From Rostratula benghalensis (lineage: Eukaryota > Chordata > Aves > Charadriiformes > Rostratulidae), in assembly GCA_013399305.1 (NCBI GenBank), contig VXAI01000385.1, positions 429,308 through 493,307 on the forward strand: a DNA stretch of 64,000 bases, written 5' to 3'. The position numbers and the translations under genes were made by a program. Below are positions 9,704 to 20,558 of this stretch, piece by piece (position 1 is the stretch's first letter; the number at the start of each line of letters is the position of its first letter). The notes beneath the pieces were generated by a model. That model saw nothing but the letters and a program-made list of their open reading frames with translations. It did not search any database and had not been told where the DNA came from.

Positions 9704-12560
9704 GTTAGTCCTGTCATCTCAGTCAGGTTTTACTCACCTAAAATTAAACATGTTCCATGCTATATGGAAGTCCATTGTTCTGATCACTATTACATTTCCT
9801 GACTTCACTTCGAGAAAGCATGTGCTTGCTCATGCACTGAGTAGGGTTGGACTCTAAGTGGAGGCTTCAAGCCCATTTAGAAAACAGCGTTCTTTAACTG
9901 ACTTCAGTAGTCAATTTTTAGAAATTCAGTCCCAGGATCTGGTCTGAGCCCCTTATTCAGCTCCCATTTTTCAACACATACCTTGTTTCAGAAAGGAGAT
10001 TTATCACTCCCTCCCCAGTGCCATGTGAGCATTAGGGTAAGGGCAGTATGCAGCAGAACAGATGCTGTGGCAGGAGTGCGTTTACACGAAACTGCTGACA
10101 GCAGATGCCAGCTTGTAAAATTAGCCAATAAAAATACCAGCATCACTGTCTACAACTACTCTGAGCACGTTGGGCTGCCAGCAAACTGGAAATCACATTG
10201 CACTGACACGCCAGGTTAGAGACACAGCATTTGGCAAAGCATCATCATTTTTAGGCTACCAGAAGTGAGATTCTCATTCAAGTAGAAGGGAGTCAACCAA
10301 ATGCTGCCCAACAGTCTTAGTCCCTCTCACTTCTGCATAACAAAATCCTATTTAATGCTAAAACATAAAAGAACAAGAAATACTGTAACTATGAAGCCAC
10401 ATGTATCACTAGCTACTAAAAGCTTTTTGTATCCTACTGTGGTGGTCAAACCAGACTTTGACAAACATATATATGGCATGTAGGTTATAGAGCAGGAAGA
10501 TGTACCGGAATTTACACCCCCTACAGTACTTTTTCTAATCACAAATGTAATTAAAAATAATATCCTGATTTCATACCAAATTGTTGTCTACAGCTTGCCC
10601 ATCTGGAGATGCTCAGACTGGTCCTTCCAGAAGGTTAAAATATTACTAAAATTTTCCAAAGTTATTTATTATTAATCCTCCTGACCCATTTAAAATACTA
10701 TTAAGACTAGTATTTAGGCTAAAGTATTTAGGCTTCACTAAAATTATTATAATTATGTTTTTAAACATAACGGTGCCTACAGTCAGAACAATCTCCTTCC
10801 ACAGTGTCAGATAAAGCCAAATATTAGAATCTTTTTTCCTTGCCTGTTAATTTCCCTGCATTGGAGAATATCAACCTTCATTTAAATCTCAATTAATACC
10901 TTCTATAATATTGTCAACTAGGAATCTAGAATTATAAAGAGAAATATTAAAGGAACTGAAATTTCATAATTTCTCTAAGCTTCTGCAGGCATGAGCCAGA
11001 AATTAAAAAGTAGGAAGCCAAAAAATACAGATATTACAAGCCATGATTAGAAGGAGCCTCTTTTCCTCTATAATCAAAGACTGATATAAGTTAATAACAT
11101 AACATGCCTTTTCAGTGCATCTGTGAAGCCACAACACTAGGTGAACCATATGTCTGCAGTGCCTTTTCCACAGGAAATACTGAACAGCTTCAGTCTTCTG
11201 TATTATGAACTAACACAAGGTAAATAAAGCAAATAGAATAAAAACAAAGGACTGAAATTCTGTTGCTGGTGAATTGGATAAAACAAAAATAAAAGAATTC
11301 AAATTAAACCAGCACTTTCTGCAATGCAGAAAGCCTAATAAACGTGACCTACCTCAACATTTAATAGAACAACAGCAACAAAGCACCTTCTATTCTACAA
11401 CTGTCTTATATGGAACACACAAGAGCCTGCACTATACACCCAAGCAATAAATAGTGTCTGAAAGCTTCCCCCAGCTGGGACCAAGCAGCAATTAGGCACA
11501 ATTCCTATAAAGTCTGCATGGGGAGGGGTTTTGGCATGATGTGCTTGTGAGAGGGGTTTAGAAGGGATAGGCTGGAAAGATGAGGTGTTTTCTATTTGAT
11601 TGAAAATTTGTGGAAAGAAAGGTTTGTCTGTTTCCTTAAAAATAATGGGCTAGGGGTCTGAAGGCCTATAGAGATGCTTATAAACTGTAGGTGGTATCTT
11701 ATTGTTGGTTTTAGCCAGCATGGTGTCATTTACAAGAGGTCTGTGGTTACTAAGCTCCTTAGTTTCTTTTCTTGTCAGCTAAAGAATTGTGCCTCTTCTA
11801 TGATCAGCTCTTGTTCATGAGTAGCTTAAGGCTTCTCAGTTGTGTAGGTGAGCTCTGTTTCTCTAACACTAAAGCGTGTTTAAAATGTTATGTGGACCAT
11901 AAATATCCTCAGTGGAAACTGAAGAAGCTTTTTTCCTTACTCTACTAAAAAGTAGAGACTTTTCACCCCTCAGTTTATCACTGAGAAGTAGTGCTGTAGC
12001 TTTTCCTGAACCACTCCTTACCCTATATATGCATTTTTTTTTATAACTAGTAGCTTTCTTTCCCTGAGACAGTGGAGGAGGAGAGAATGTTCACTGGAGC
12101 TCCCTTTGATAATTGCTGTTTCAGAAGAGTATTTAAAGCTTTGGGTCTTCCTTAGGTGGTCCAAAACCTGTGATATGACCTAGAGACTTCAGTTATGCTC
12201 TATTTGAGAGCTGGTGGTTGAATGCAGAACCAAGTCTTAAGGTGCATGTGGTCATACTTATAAGCCTGAAAGGACTATTTAAATCCATAATGGTCTCTAT
12301 GCTAACTTTCTTTTTTCCTGGCTTTGTTACATGTAAAATGGGGGCTGCCACCCAGATTTCCTATATGATCATTTCTAAACACAATTATGCAAATACAGAT
12401 ACAGTTGAAGGGCTTTTCTTTTGCACCTACTATGCTATTTTTGAAGTTTGTTCCATAATCCTTAACCCTTTCATTTCATTTTATTCTATTTTTAATCTGT
12501 ATATGTCAAGTTCTCCACCTACATGTGTTTAGAGATATTTGGCTTGCGAAATCTCTGGAG
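9704..12560. other. Unique AT-rich DNA
   Basis: No known repeat seen apart from the flanking CR1s. The part from about 10,530 to 11,050 is especially A/T-rich with many TAAT and ATTA words. One open frame with plausible splice sites (9,992-10,215) is listed separately as a weak exon candidate. A 104-codon frame at 12,218-12,532 is hydrophobic but has no support. Confidence 0.5.
9992..10215 (+). CDS. Weak candidate internal exon
   Basis: Seen: after the acceptor ACCTTGTTTCAG (ending 9,991) the frame stays open for 74 codons, then reaches a possible donor CCAG/GTTAGA at 10,215/10,216; the frame would close at a TAG inside that donor. Composition is less AT-rich than the flanks, and the second half contains LANKNTSITVYNYSEHVGLP. 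I recognise no domain. The donor is weak and no partner exon was found, so this may be chance, or a conserved non-coding element. Confidence 0.18.
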
Positions 12561-12765
12561 AATAGAATCATCTAGGCTGGAAGGGCCCTTTAAGATAATC
12601 TAGTCCAACCATTAACTTAACTCTGACAAAAAACCCCATCACTAAACCATGTCCCTGAGCACCATGTCAACCTCTCTTTTGAATACCTCCAGGGATGGTG
12701 CCTTAACCACTTCCCTGGGTGGCCCATTCCAGTGCTTGATAACCCTTTCTTCACTCTTTTTATGC
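12561..12765 (-). mobile_element. CR1 3' fragment (B/C/Y-like)
   Basis: On the minus strand the fragment reads from the end of ORF2 (AAGGGTTATCAAGCACTGG, then GGGAAGTGGTTAAGGC, CCCTGGAGGTATTCAAAAG) through the 3' UTR (CATGGTTTAGTGATGGG) to the tail GGGCCCTTCCAGCCTAGATG followed by ATTCTATT. This is the usual short, 5'-truncated CR1 form, about 205 bases long. The 3' terminal repeat is reduced to about one unit. Family placement rests on its similarity to the longer plus-strand copy at 28.6-29.3 kb. Confidence 0.95.
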
Positions 12766-13149
12766 AATGTATGTGATAAGGTACTTTCATGCTAGGATCT
12801 CTAAGGACCTGTGCCAGAATAACAATAGTTGGTAAGGGCTTTAAACTGCTCCATGGGTTATATGCTCCCAGGTGAGAAGGATGAGGAAGGATGGGGCCCA
12901 TAATTCCCCAGAAGGGAAAATTTTTTTTCTTATCTGTGTAATGTGCAGCCCCTGAGAAACTCTTCAGTTAACTGGAAGTGCTTGTTCATGCTGGAAAACC
13001 CAACTTCTTCACAGATTTAACTTCAAGAAACTGAAGTCATGCCTGGGTTTTCCTCTGGCAATTTCACTTTCTTTGCTGGTAATGCTTCCAGGGTCCTTCT
13101 TACAAAAGAATTATTTCAGACACTAATTTATGGGAGCTACTGTAATGAA

Positions 13150-13162
13150 GGGGGGAGGGGGG
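13150..13162 (+). repeat. G-rich run
   Basis: Two runs of six G separated by one A, followed by an A-rich purine stretch. Too few G tracts for a standard four-run quadruplex unless the two runs are split. It sits in AT-rich sequence with no gene nearby. Confidence 0.7.
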
Positions 13163-15984
13163 AAAGAAAAAGACTGATTAATGTTCCTTTAACATTGTGC
13201 TATAATGGCCAGATGATGGCTCAGTCCTAGGGACTACAAATTTTTTTTTTCTCATGCTAGTACTGTATCTGGTAATATAAATGTGGTCTGTTAACAGGCA
13301 AATAATTTAAAAATAAATATTTAGTTTCTGTGGCATACTGTTAAGGTTTAACTTGTATCTTTTTAAACAAACTAAGAAATACTGATTAGGGTGTTAGCTC
13401 TTGTTAAATTTGGCACAGACCCTGGAAAATCCCTCATGGCCTATGAGTATGAAGTCCAAGTCCTCTAGCAAATGACCACCTAACTCAATCTCTTTCTTCT
13501 GTTTAGACTTAGGCATGAGAAAGGTGTACATTTTCCATCTTGGATGCCCAGTAATAATAAAAAAAACTTACCAGGTGGTACTTGTTAAGCAAACTTGACA
13601 TACCCACTTGGCATATGGAGAATAACTGAAAATTCACCCGAAATCCTACTGTTCAATTTAATATAACTGTTTGGTTCTACATCATCTGCTTATATTACAT
13701 TTTACTGTCCATCAAGGGACCAAAGTTACATCAGGGCAACTCAGGAGAGAGCATGTAGTTAAGCAGTAGTATGATTGAGGTTGCTTTATATGTGTATGTA
13801 TGACAGGTGTTTTCACTGCTTTGTGGAAGTGAAATGCATATTTGGGTGGTATTGAATTTCTTGCTTTGTGGCCAAGAAAAACAGAAGTTGCTATCGTAGT
13901 GTCTGTGATGTACAGGATTCTTTGTAAAAGAGCTGGTTGCAAGCATTTCCTCTTGTAAAGCTTCTGATTTTCTCTTGCTTCTATAGCACTTTGCAGTCTG
14001 GCTTAAGGGCAAAATATTCAGTAACTTTCATCTCAGATGGTGAGAATGCTCATGGGTTTTCCCCAAACAATATACTCCAACTTGAGGAAAATTGCAGAGC
14101 TAGTGGTGACTGTACAATATGCTTCTCAGTGAAGTGAGAGGAGATTGGCTTTGGCTTAGGAGGTTTGCCTGAGGTACGTGTTGGTTTGGCAATTCATTTG
14201 ACTGACACTCATACTCTAATTGTTAAATGGTTGACCCAAGCATGTGGTTTTCCAAAATGGGACTGACTGAAACTGCTAACAGTTAAATATTTAACTTAAG
14301 CAGAAGTCAGGGTATTCTCTTCCTAATGAAATTGAATGCACTTGGTTTTGTCTATAGGGAATTCTAGACATGGTGAGTTAAAAGATAGTTCAATCCCTAT
14401 TTAAAACAGCAATCCTGAACCATATGTATGCTATGATTAGCAGTTGCGGAGCATGCAGAGTACACAGGAACTAAGTCCATAGCTGCAGCAAACAACTGGC
14501 CTTTGGTTTACCCAACTGGCTATTTCAGAGATCGGAGGTTTCCAGTCCTTCCTGTTGAAATTTTTGCATTTCTAACCCCTTGCAAGAGAGGAGACTAATA
14601 CTCGAATATTTCATCTTAGTTTGTCTCAGCCATTTGTTCAAGAGGCATCTTCTGATCAGTGATTATTGCTTAATTAAGGCAGTTTTGGCACTGCTGCCAA
14701 CATGAACACTAAAAGCACTAGCACTTAAATGCACAAGGCAAAGCTGACTACTTTTCTGAGTGATGTATCTTGATACAAGTCAAGAGACAAAAGTCACTGG
14801 CTTCCCATGATTTAAACAAAAAATAACCTGTAGCTCAGAGTTGGATTAAAGTTAGGTGCTATCATTTGTGTTAAATGGTGCTACAAATTACCATGGTAAA
14901 TATTATTCAATAAGGCAAATATTGAATGAACATTAACACAAACTTTCATTCTTGACCTTGAGAAGCAGGAACTGAATGAAGGCTGGTATAGAATTTGTGT
15001 GATGCTATTTGATATAGCTAACTTGACTATCCTGGATTCCTAGCTGGTCTGTGCATCTCTTTCGACAACAATCTTAAGTTTTCCAAAGTGTTTGCTGTGT
15101 ATGCTTAAGGTTGCAGGAGGAGTCATGTGCAGCACATACTTGAGTTTCAGCTTATCCTTTGGGACCATCAGCAAGAGCTCCACTGTAATGGAGTGTATCT
15201 TTTCTGACCTATCTTGTTTGCTGTGCCTGCACTAATGAAGGATCCATTGACCACTCTTGAAAGATGGTCAATGATAACAAGTGTGAAGTTAAAAGAAAAC
15301 TTGTTTCCTCACTATTCTAAAGAATTAAAACGTAGTTAAACATATAACAGCCTAATTTCTGCCCATTATTAATGTAATAAGTTGTAATGAACTGTGGTAA
15401 TTAATTTAAACTGTTAAGAGTTGCCTCAAACTGTCATAGAAGGATTTGTATCAAGAATTTGAACTTTGTTTTGTGTATTAGTGCCATGATGGGAAATAAC
15501 TGCTGGTATGTGCTGAGCTGACCTTTAAGAAGGAGTGCAGATTCAAGGTGCTGCTCTCTTGGAGATGCTGAGCTCCTCAGTCCTGTTGTGAGATTACAAC
15601 AGTATTTGTGCTACTTGCAGCTCAACCTTTGTTCTGTGACACCAGTAGATTTATAAATTTGATGTCCATGCTGTAAATTTTCAGGAAGTGTTGTATTTTT
15701 GACACTGGCTTTCTTGAAATTTGTTGTATGAATGAGGTGTCAGAGGTGGAGAACTCTAATACTCAATCTTGCTTCTCCCTTCTGCAAAGCAGCAGCGGCT
15801 TCCCTTGCAGGCTGCAAGCAGGTATTGCATGAAATGAGGAGTAGCCAGAAACTTTAATATAAAATTACTTAAGCTGACTTCTGTATTACTGTTCAGCCCA
15901 TTGAACTTTGGTCACAGAATTATGTGAGTTAAGATGCCAGGGGTCTGCCAGCTGGGAACTGCAGAAAGCATTTTATCCTTGTAT

Positions 15985-16052
15985 TAAAAAAAACAACCCC
16001 AAACAAACCCAAAAAAGGACCAACAACAACAAAAGAACCACCCAAAAACATT
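15985..16052 (+). repeat. A/C-rich low-complexity stretch
   Basis: Runs of A interrupted by CAACCCC, CAAACCC, GGACC and repeated CAA units. No T from about 15,986 to about 16,050. A similar stretch occurs at 47,401-47,510. Confidence 0.8.
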
Positions 16053-17766
16053 TTGCAGGAGAACAAGATAAATGGCTCTTAGAGTGGAGACAGGTTGCCA
16101 GTAGCCTGAGGGCTGCCACAGACTGGTGTGTAAGTATAACTGCAGGATATATTCTTATTAATAAATCTTTTCTGAGCTTTTTCTCATTCAAGATAAATGC
16201 TAATCCCTTAAGATCTTTAGAGAATGACTGATCAGGTGTTAGCTGCTGTACATGGGTTAACAAAAAGTACCTTAGGCAACTTTGTTAACTGTGCTTTCAC
16301 AAACCAGCAATGTTGCTAGACTTTGATTTCACTCTAAGACAACTGGCAATCCTGTTCCTCATTTTAAACATATTGGAAGCATCTATAGCATATGATCTAA
16401 TCAGAACAGATTGTGACCCTCCTACCCCCTGATTTGAATCAAATTCTTGTAAAATCAGGTTCTATCCAGAGGCTTATAATTGTGTTCTTAGCAATCACGT
16501 ATGTTAATCGTCTATGATTATGCTATGTAGAAGAAAATTGTGCCTAATCTGTAATTTCCCTCAAATGCATGGCTACTGCAGCCATAATGTTGCTTTTTGA
16601 TGGTGGGTGGAGAGAAGTCTTGCCCATTTTTCTCCTTACCAGTTTTTTTTTTCTTTTTAAAATGAATTGTAAGATAACCTTGTTTCATTGGAAAACTACT
16701 GAACTGCCATTTAAAGAAACACAGGTGGATAATGAGAAAGTTATGTGCCTTGGGCATATGATAGCTTAATCTGCTCTTCAATGAGTGAGTGGGTTTGTCT
16801 TGCAGGAATTTGTCTATGGAGGCCTGTGTCTTTGGTAATAGATGGAGGCCAGATAATTCATCTTCGTTTGTTAAATCAATGTGAGAATGTATTCAGAATA
16901 GGCTGGTATGTCCTCTGCTGTAATCTGGGTGGTTGGAATAGTGCTGATCACAAGATAGCCAGGTTCTGATGGATGTTAATGCATGCAATTTACCTGACTG
17001 AATTTGGCAATCTGTCACGTGATTGGTAAAATAGCAACTTGTGTCAAAAGCACACTACTGAGGTCTGGTTTTGCTAACTTTTGAAGCTTATGCTTATTTC
17101 CACCTCACCCGTGGAGGCTGGCATTTGAGCTACTGTGACCAAGATGGTCTAATTCCCAGCACCTGAAGCTGAAGTGGCTTTCAAAAGCTTTCACCTACAG
17201 AACAGGTATGTGAAAGCCTGAGCTTTCCCAGGAGGCTGAACAGAAGAATGTTCCCCCCCTTCAGAAAGATTTTAGAAAAAACTGCGCCTTTGGACCCAGT
17301 TGCACAGATCCTAAAGCAGGGAAATAATTATTTAAATGCTGAAATCTGGCTTTGTATAAACTATGATTCAAGGACTGCTTAAGGTCAGAAACAAGATTGA
17401 CAAGATGCTGTCTTGAGATGATCTTGTCCTTTGCAGGACAGTGACATGTTTTTTCTTAGACAAAAGCCTTAGGAGAAAGTTCTGCATCTTCAGGCCTGTG
17501 ATGGGTCTGTTCTGGGATTAGGGACAGAAAAAAAAAAAGGCATTTTTTTGTAGGGAAAATGCTGTTTCTATGTGATATGGCAGTGTTGAAACTGCCTGCA
17601 ACAGCAGGCCCAAACTGAAATGTTTTATCTGGTCCTGTGCATCCTGCTTTGCTGGGAATGCTAGGTTACCATATTGGAATTAAAACCAAACCGAAGTCAT
17701 TGTGGTCATTCTGAGACAGAGGCTGATCATGGCTTGATGCTTTGTCTGTGTAATGGTTGGAAACTA

Positions 17767-18264
17767 CCAGCTCTGGAGTCCTCAACACAGAAAGGACATG
17801 GACCTGTTGGAAGGGGTCCAGAGGAGGGCCAAGAGGATGATCAGAGGGCTGGAGCACCTCTCCTATGAAGACAGGCTGAGAGAGCTGGGGTTGTTCAGCC
17901 TGGAGAAGAGAAGGCTCCGGGGAGACCTTATAGCAGCCTTCCAGTATCTGAAGGGAGCCTGCTGGAGAGGAACTCTTTGTCAGGAAGTGTAGTGACAAGA
18001 CAAGGGGTAATGGCTTTAAATTGGAAGAAGGGAAACTTAGATTAGATACCAGAAGGAAATTCTTTACAGTGAGGGTGGTGAGACACTGGAACAGGTTGCC
18101 CAGGGAAGTTGTGGCTGCCCCATCCCTGGAAGTGTTCAAGGCCAGGCTGGATGGGGCATTGAGCAACCTCCTCTAGTGGGAGGTGTCCCTGCCCATGACA
18201 AGGGGGTTGGAACTTTATGATCTTGAAGGTCCCTTCTGACTCTAACCATTCTATGATTCTATGA
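17767..18264 (+). mobile_element. CR1 3' fragment (F-like) with ORF2 C-terminal remnant
   Basis: About 500 bases. Translation gives ERRVQ-like then [20 protein letters not shown] and, after a frameshift near 17,985, the RT C-terminal end (RHWNRLP-like, then ARLDGALSNLL and a stop at 18,174-18,176). It ends with GATCTTGAAGGTCCCTTCTG and two tandem ATTCTATG units plus A (18,248-18,264), the CR1 3' signature. The AAGGACATGG / GGCTCCGGGGAGACC variants resemble the minus-strand copy at 50.3-51.5 kb more than the B/C-like copies. The 5' truncation point is approximate. A long open frame on the opposite strand (17,666-18,166) is only its antisense shadow. Confidence 0.95.
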
Positions 18265-19981
18265 CACCATCCTCTGACAATGTAACTTCTATTTTAGAGT
18301 TATCTTGGTCCCTGTGAATAAATGTAATTTATCAGTTCCTAAGGATGATTTATTTAATCTGGTTAGCAAGATTAGAAGCTGAAAGTAGATTGTACTAGCT
18401 ATTCTAGCTAATTCTTCTCTACTAGTTGAGAAAACCTAAGTACTTCCACAAAGTTCTGAAAAAAAGCTTTTTTTTTTTAATGAAAAAATTGAAAAAGAGC
18501 TGTCAGACTTGGGGAAAGAAACAAGCCAAATAATGGAGGAAAAGCACTCTGCTCTTCCGAGAAGGCAGTAGCAAAAGCTGGCCAGCAACTTTCATTTAGC
18601 TAACTTTTGCATATGAAATTTGATCAATTATCTGATAGCTAACTGGTTTTTTTTTTGTTTTTTTTTTTTGCCATGAGGCCCCTACTTTGTTAGGCTACCA
18701 TATGTTCTTTCTCTGGGGTTTGGTCAAGGGAAAATTGCTGGAAGGACCTTTGTTTCAGTGTCTTGAATACAGATTCCTCTTTTTCTGTATGCCTGCTGGA
18801 GATCTGGGTGTCTGGCTCTCAGAAGTGCTGAGGCTGAAGTCAATAGGACCTCTCTTAATTAAACTGTATCATAACATGCAAATAGAAAAATGCTCGAATT
18901 TGCGACTTTATGTCTCTGTTTCTGGTCTTTTGAAAGCAAATCAGATTGAGTCAATGGTATTTTGATGTGTGGCATTTGGTCAATCTGGAACTTGACTGCA
19001 CCAGTTATTGCAACCATGAGCTGGATCACCATGTTGTCTGTGGTATGGTTTGGCCCTGAAGAGAGAGATGCGGCTTTGGCTTGGCTGGAGAAGCAGAGGA
19101 AGGGTGAGTTGATCTCTTGTTTCCATCCCACCTGATGGGAGCCCTGAAAGAAGATACTTTTGATATGGTCAGCCATTTGACTCTAGACTTGACCACACTA
19201 GGTTGCACGGTCAAACTCTTCAGTGTCCTGGCCATCCCCTTTGCAGGATGGTCAGTTGTGCCCTCACTGGCAAGCAGCTATTCCAACATAATTTCCTCCT
19301 GCAGATAGGTTCTTTATGTCATGTCCAGCCTATTTGCCAATTTTGAACTAATGTCTGATTTAAAATTATTTTCAGCCTGTAATTACTACAATGAAAATAC
19401 CAAAGAAATTGATTTCTTATACTCCTCATATTATGTTACTCTGGATTCCTGTCTAAGTGCCAAGGGGTTAAATATGATTCATGTAATCTACTTTGCCACT
19501 AATCATTTATTCAATTACCTATTAGAACTCAGGCAAAAAAGACCAAAAAAGGAAAGGGGAGAGACCAACCCACAATGTATATTCAATAAAATGCTACAAA
19601 CAACCACCAATCATTAATTATCTAATCAGCATTCTGTGAGTCTGTTAGCCATAATCCCATTACTGTAATTAATTACAAGAATAATTTTGTAAACAGAGTA
19701 CAATAAAAGTATATGCAACATAACAGCACCCAAATTAAATCTAAATCCCAGAATGAATAACAGAAAGCTGGAAGATATTACTAAGAGTGTCATTAAAGGA
19801 GATCATATTTCAATGTCAAAATCTGGTGGGTTACTTTTGCTGCAGGAGCAAATCAATAGTGTTGCATTGAAAGGAATGGACCAGATCTACTTTGGTACAA
19901 TTAATCACAACTCCATTAAAGCTTGGAGGGGTGAGGTTGGCTTCCTAGCTAGTAAAATTGGATCTTTTTTTTTGTGGTTAG
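18265..19981. other. Unique DNA with possible conserved regulatory core
   Basis: Contains a near-palindromic A7-GC-T10 block (18,459-18,478), a T10-G-T12 run (18,647-18,669), and from about 19,480 an AT-rich part with clustered homeodomain-type words, listed separately. No gene recognised. Confidence 0.5.
19612..19677. promoter_or_regulatory. Homeodomain-motif cluster, possible enhancer core
   Basis: Within 66 bases there are CATTAATTA (19,612-19,620), TAATCA (19,623-19,628) and a perfect 14-bp palindrome TGTAATTAATTACA (19,664-19,677). Known: TAATTA is the core bound by many homeodomain proteins, and palindromic TAAT sites suit paired-class dimers. Inferred only: such clustering in unique non-coding DNA is typical of conserved developmental enhancers, but in AT-rich sequence it can also be chance. 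Conservation cannot be judged from this sequence alone. Confidence 0.22.
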
Positions 19982-20035
19982 TATACTACTAGTATATAGT
20001 AGCATACTATACTATACTACTAGTATATAGTAGCA
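19982..20035. repeat. Duplicated 23-bp hairpin unit
   Basis: The identical 23-bp unit at 19,982-20,004 and 20,013-20,035 (period 31, spacer TACTATAC) contains CTACTA-GTATA-TAGTAG, a 6-bp perfect stem with 5-base loop. The two copies can also pair with each other across the spacer. The match stops sharply at both ends of the unit. Not a simple microsatellite, though the spacer shares the TATAC word. Confidence 0.9.
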
Positions 20036-20066
20036 AAGCTTCTGCAGTAGGTGAGGTTTTTTGCAC

Positions 20067-20243
20067 CTAATAGATAAGGTTGTCCAAATGCTTAAAGGAT
20101 TTAAGAGACCTAGTCCGTTGCCTTTTAGTGGTAAAGATGTGCTTGAGGGCTTTCATGGGCTGTTGAATTCCCTCCCTTTGGCCAGGTCTTTGTAGTTCTT
20201 CACTTCTGATAGTGGTAGCTGTACCTGGTTTTTTTTGCTGCTT
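20067..20243 (-). CDS. Candidate terminal exon, lysine/arginine-rich tail
   Basis: Seen on the minus strand: the acceptor ATTATCCTTGCAG is followed by 58 open codons and TAG at 20,067-20,069. The tail is basic (TTKRQRTRSLKSFKHLDNL) and includes REGIQQPMKALKHIF. The frame is phase 0 from the splice point. It lies about 130 bases downstream of the next candidate exon, a plausible short intron (GTAAGG...TTGCAG), but that exon would end in phase 2 and direct joining would create a stop (TG/A). Either the pair is chance, the reading of one boundary is wrong, or this is a decayed gene. An A8 run near the start of this exon is a possible frameshift site. Confidence 0.22.
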   Translation of the reverse strand, partial: KQQKKPGTATTIRSEELQRPGQREGIQQPMKALKHIFTTKRQRTRSLKSFKHLDNLIY

Positions 20244-20372
20244 CTGCAAGGATAATCAAATGATGCAGACAGATCCTGCAAACACCTGCTGGGTTTACAG
20301 CAAAGTTATTTTGTGACGTTATCAAGACTCTATATCTAATATTCTAGCAGCACAATATGTCTTTGCCCTTAC

Positions 20373-20558
20373 CAGCCTTTTGACTGCAGCAAGTATTTTG
20401 TCATCTTTTTCGCCTTTTCATTTAATTTTTCATTATTTTTTCTAAGGATCAATGCCATGATTAATTTAAAAGCTATAACACACAATATATAAAACAAAGC
20501 CCCAACAACCATAGGGTTAGTTGTGCCATTGATTTTTCTGAGCAGAATTCCCTGCTGA
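20373..20558 (-). CDS. Candidate exon encoding a hydrophobic transmembrane-like segment
   Basis: Seen on the minus strand: an open frame covers an acceptor-like CTCCCCACTGCAG (exon start 20,558) and a good donor CTG/GTAAGG (exon end 20,373). It encodes a possible N-glycosylation site (NGT), then about 23 mostly hydrophobic residues (MVVGALFYILCVIAFKLIMA plus LIL), then a basic, helix-prone stretch (RKNNEKLNEKAKKM). That order (short outside part, membrane span, basic inside part) is what a single-pass membrane protein would show. I do not recognise the family. No signal peptide or upstream exon was identified. Phase does not fit the next candidate exon, so confidence is low. Confidence 0.27.

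Larger units (their letters stand above)
12766..17766. other. Unique DNA with small hairpins
   Basis: Five kilobases without a recognisable gene. Noted inside: a G-rich run (13,150-13,162), an 8-bp perfect stem with 7-base loop (14,905-14,927), a 9-bp perfect stem with 11-base loop (15,245-15,273), an A/C-rich low-complexity stretch (15,985-16,052) and an A10 run near 17,530. Open frames up to about 107 codons show no domain. Confidence 0.5.

Noticed and set aside
17666..18166. 166-codon minus-strand open frame
   Set aside because: It lies exactly opposite the plus-strand CR1 ORF2 remnant; the frame is an antisense shadow of that coding sequence.
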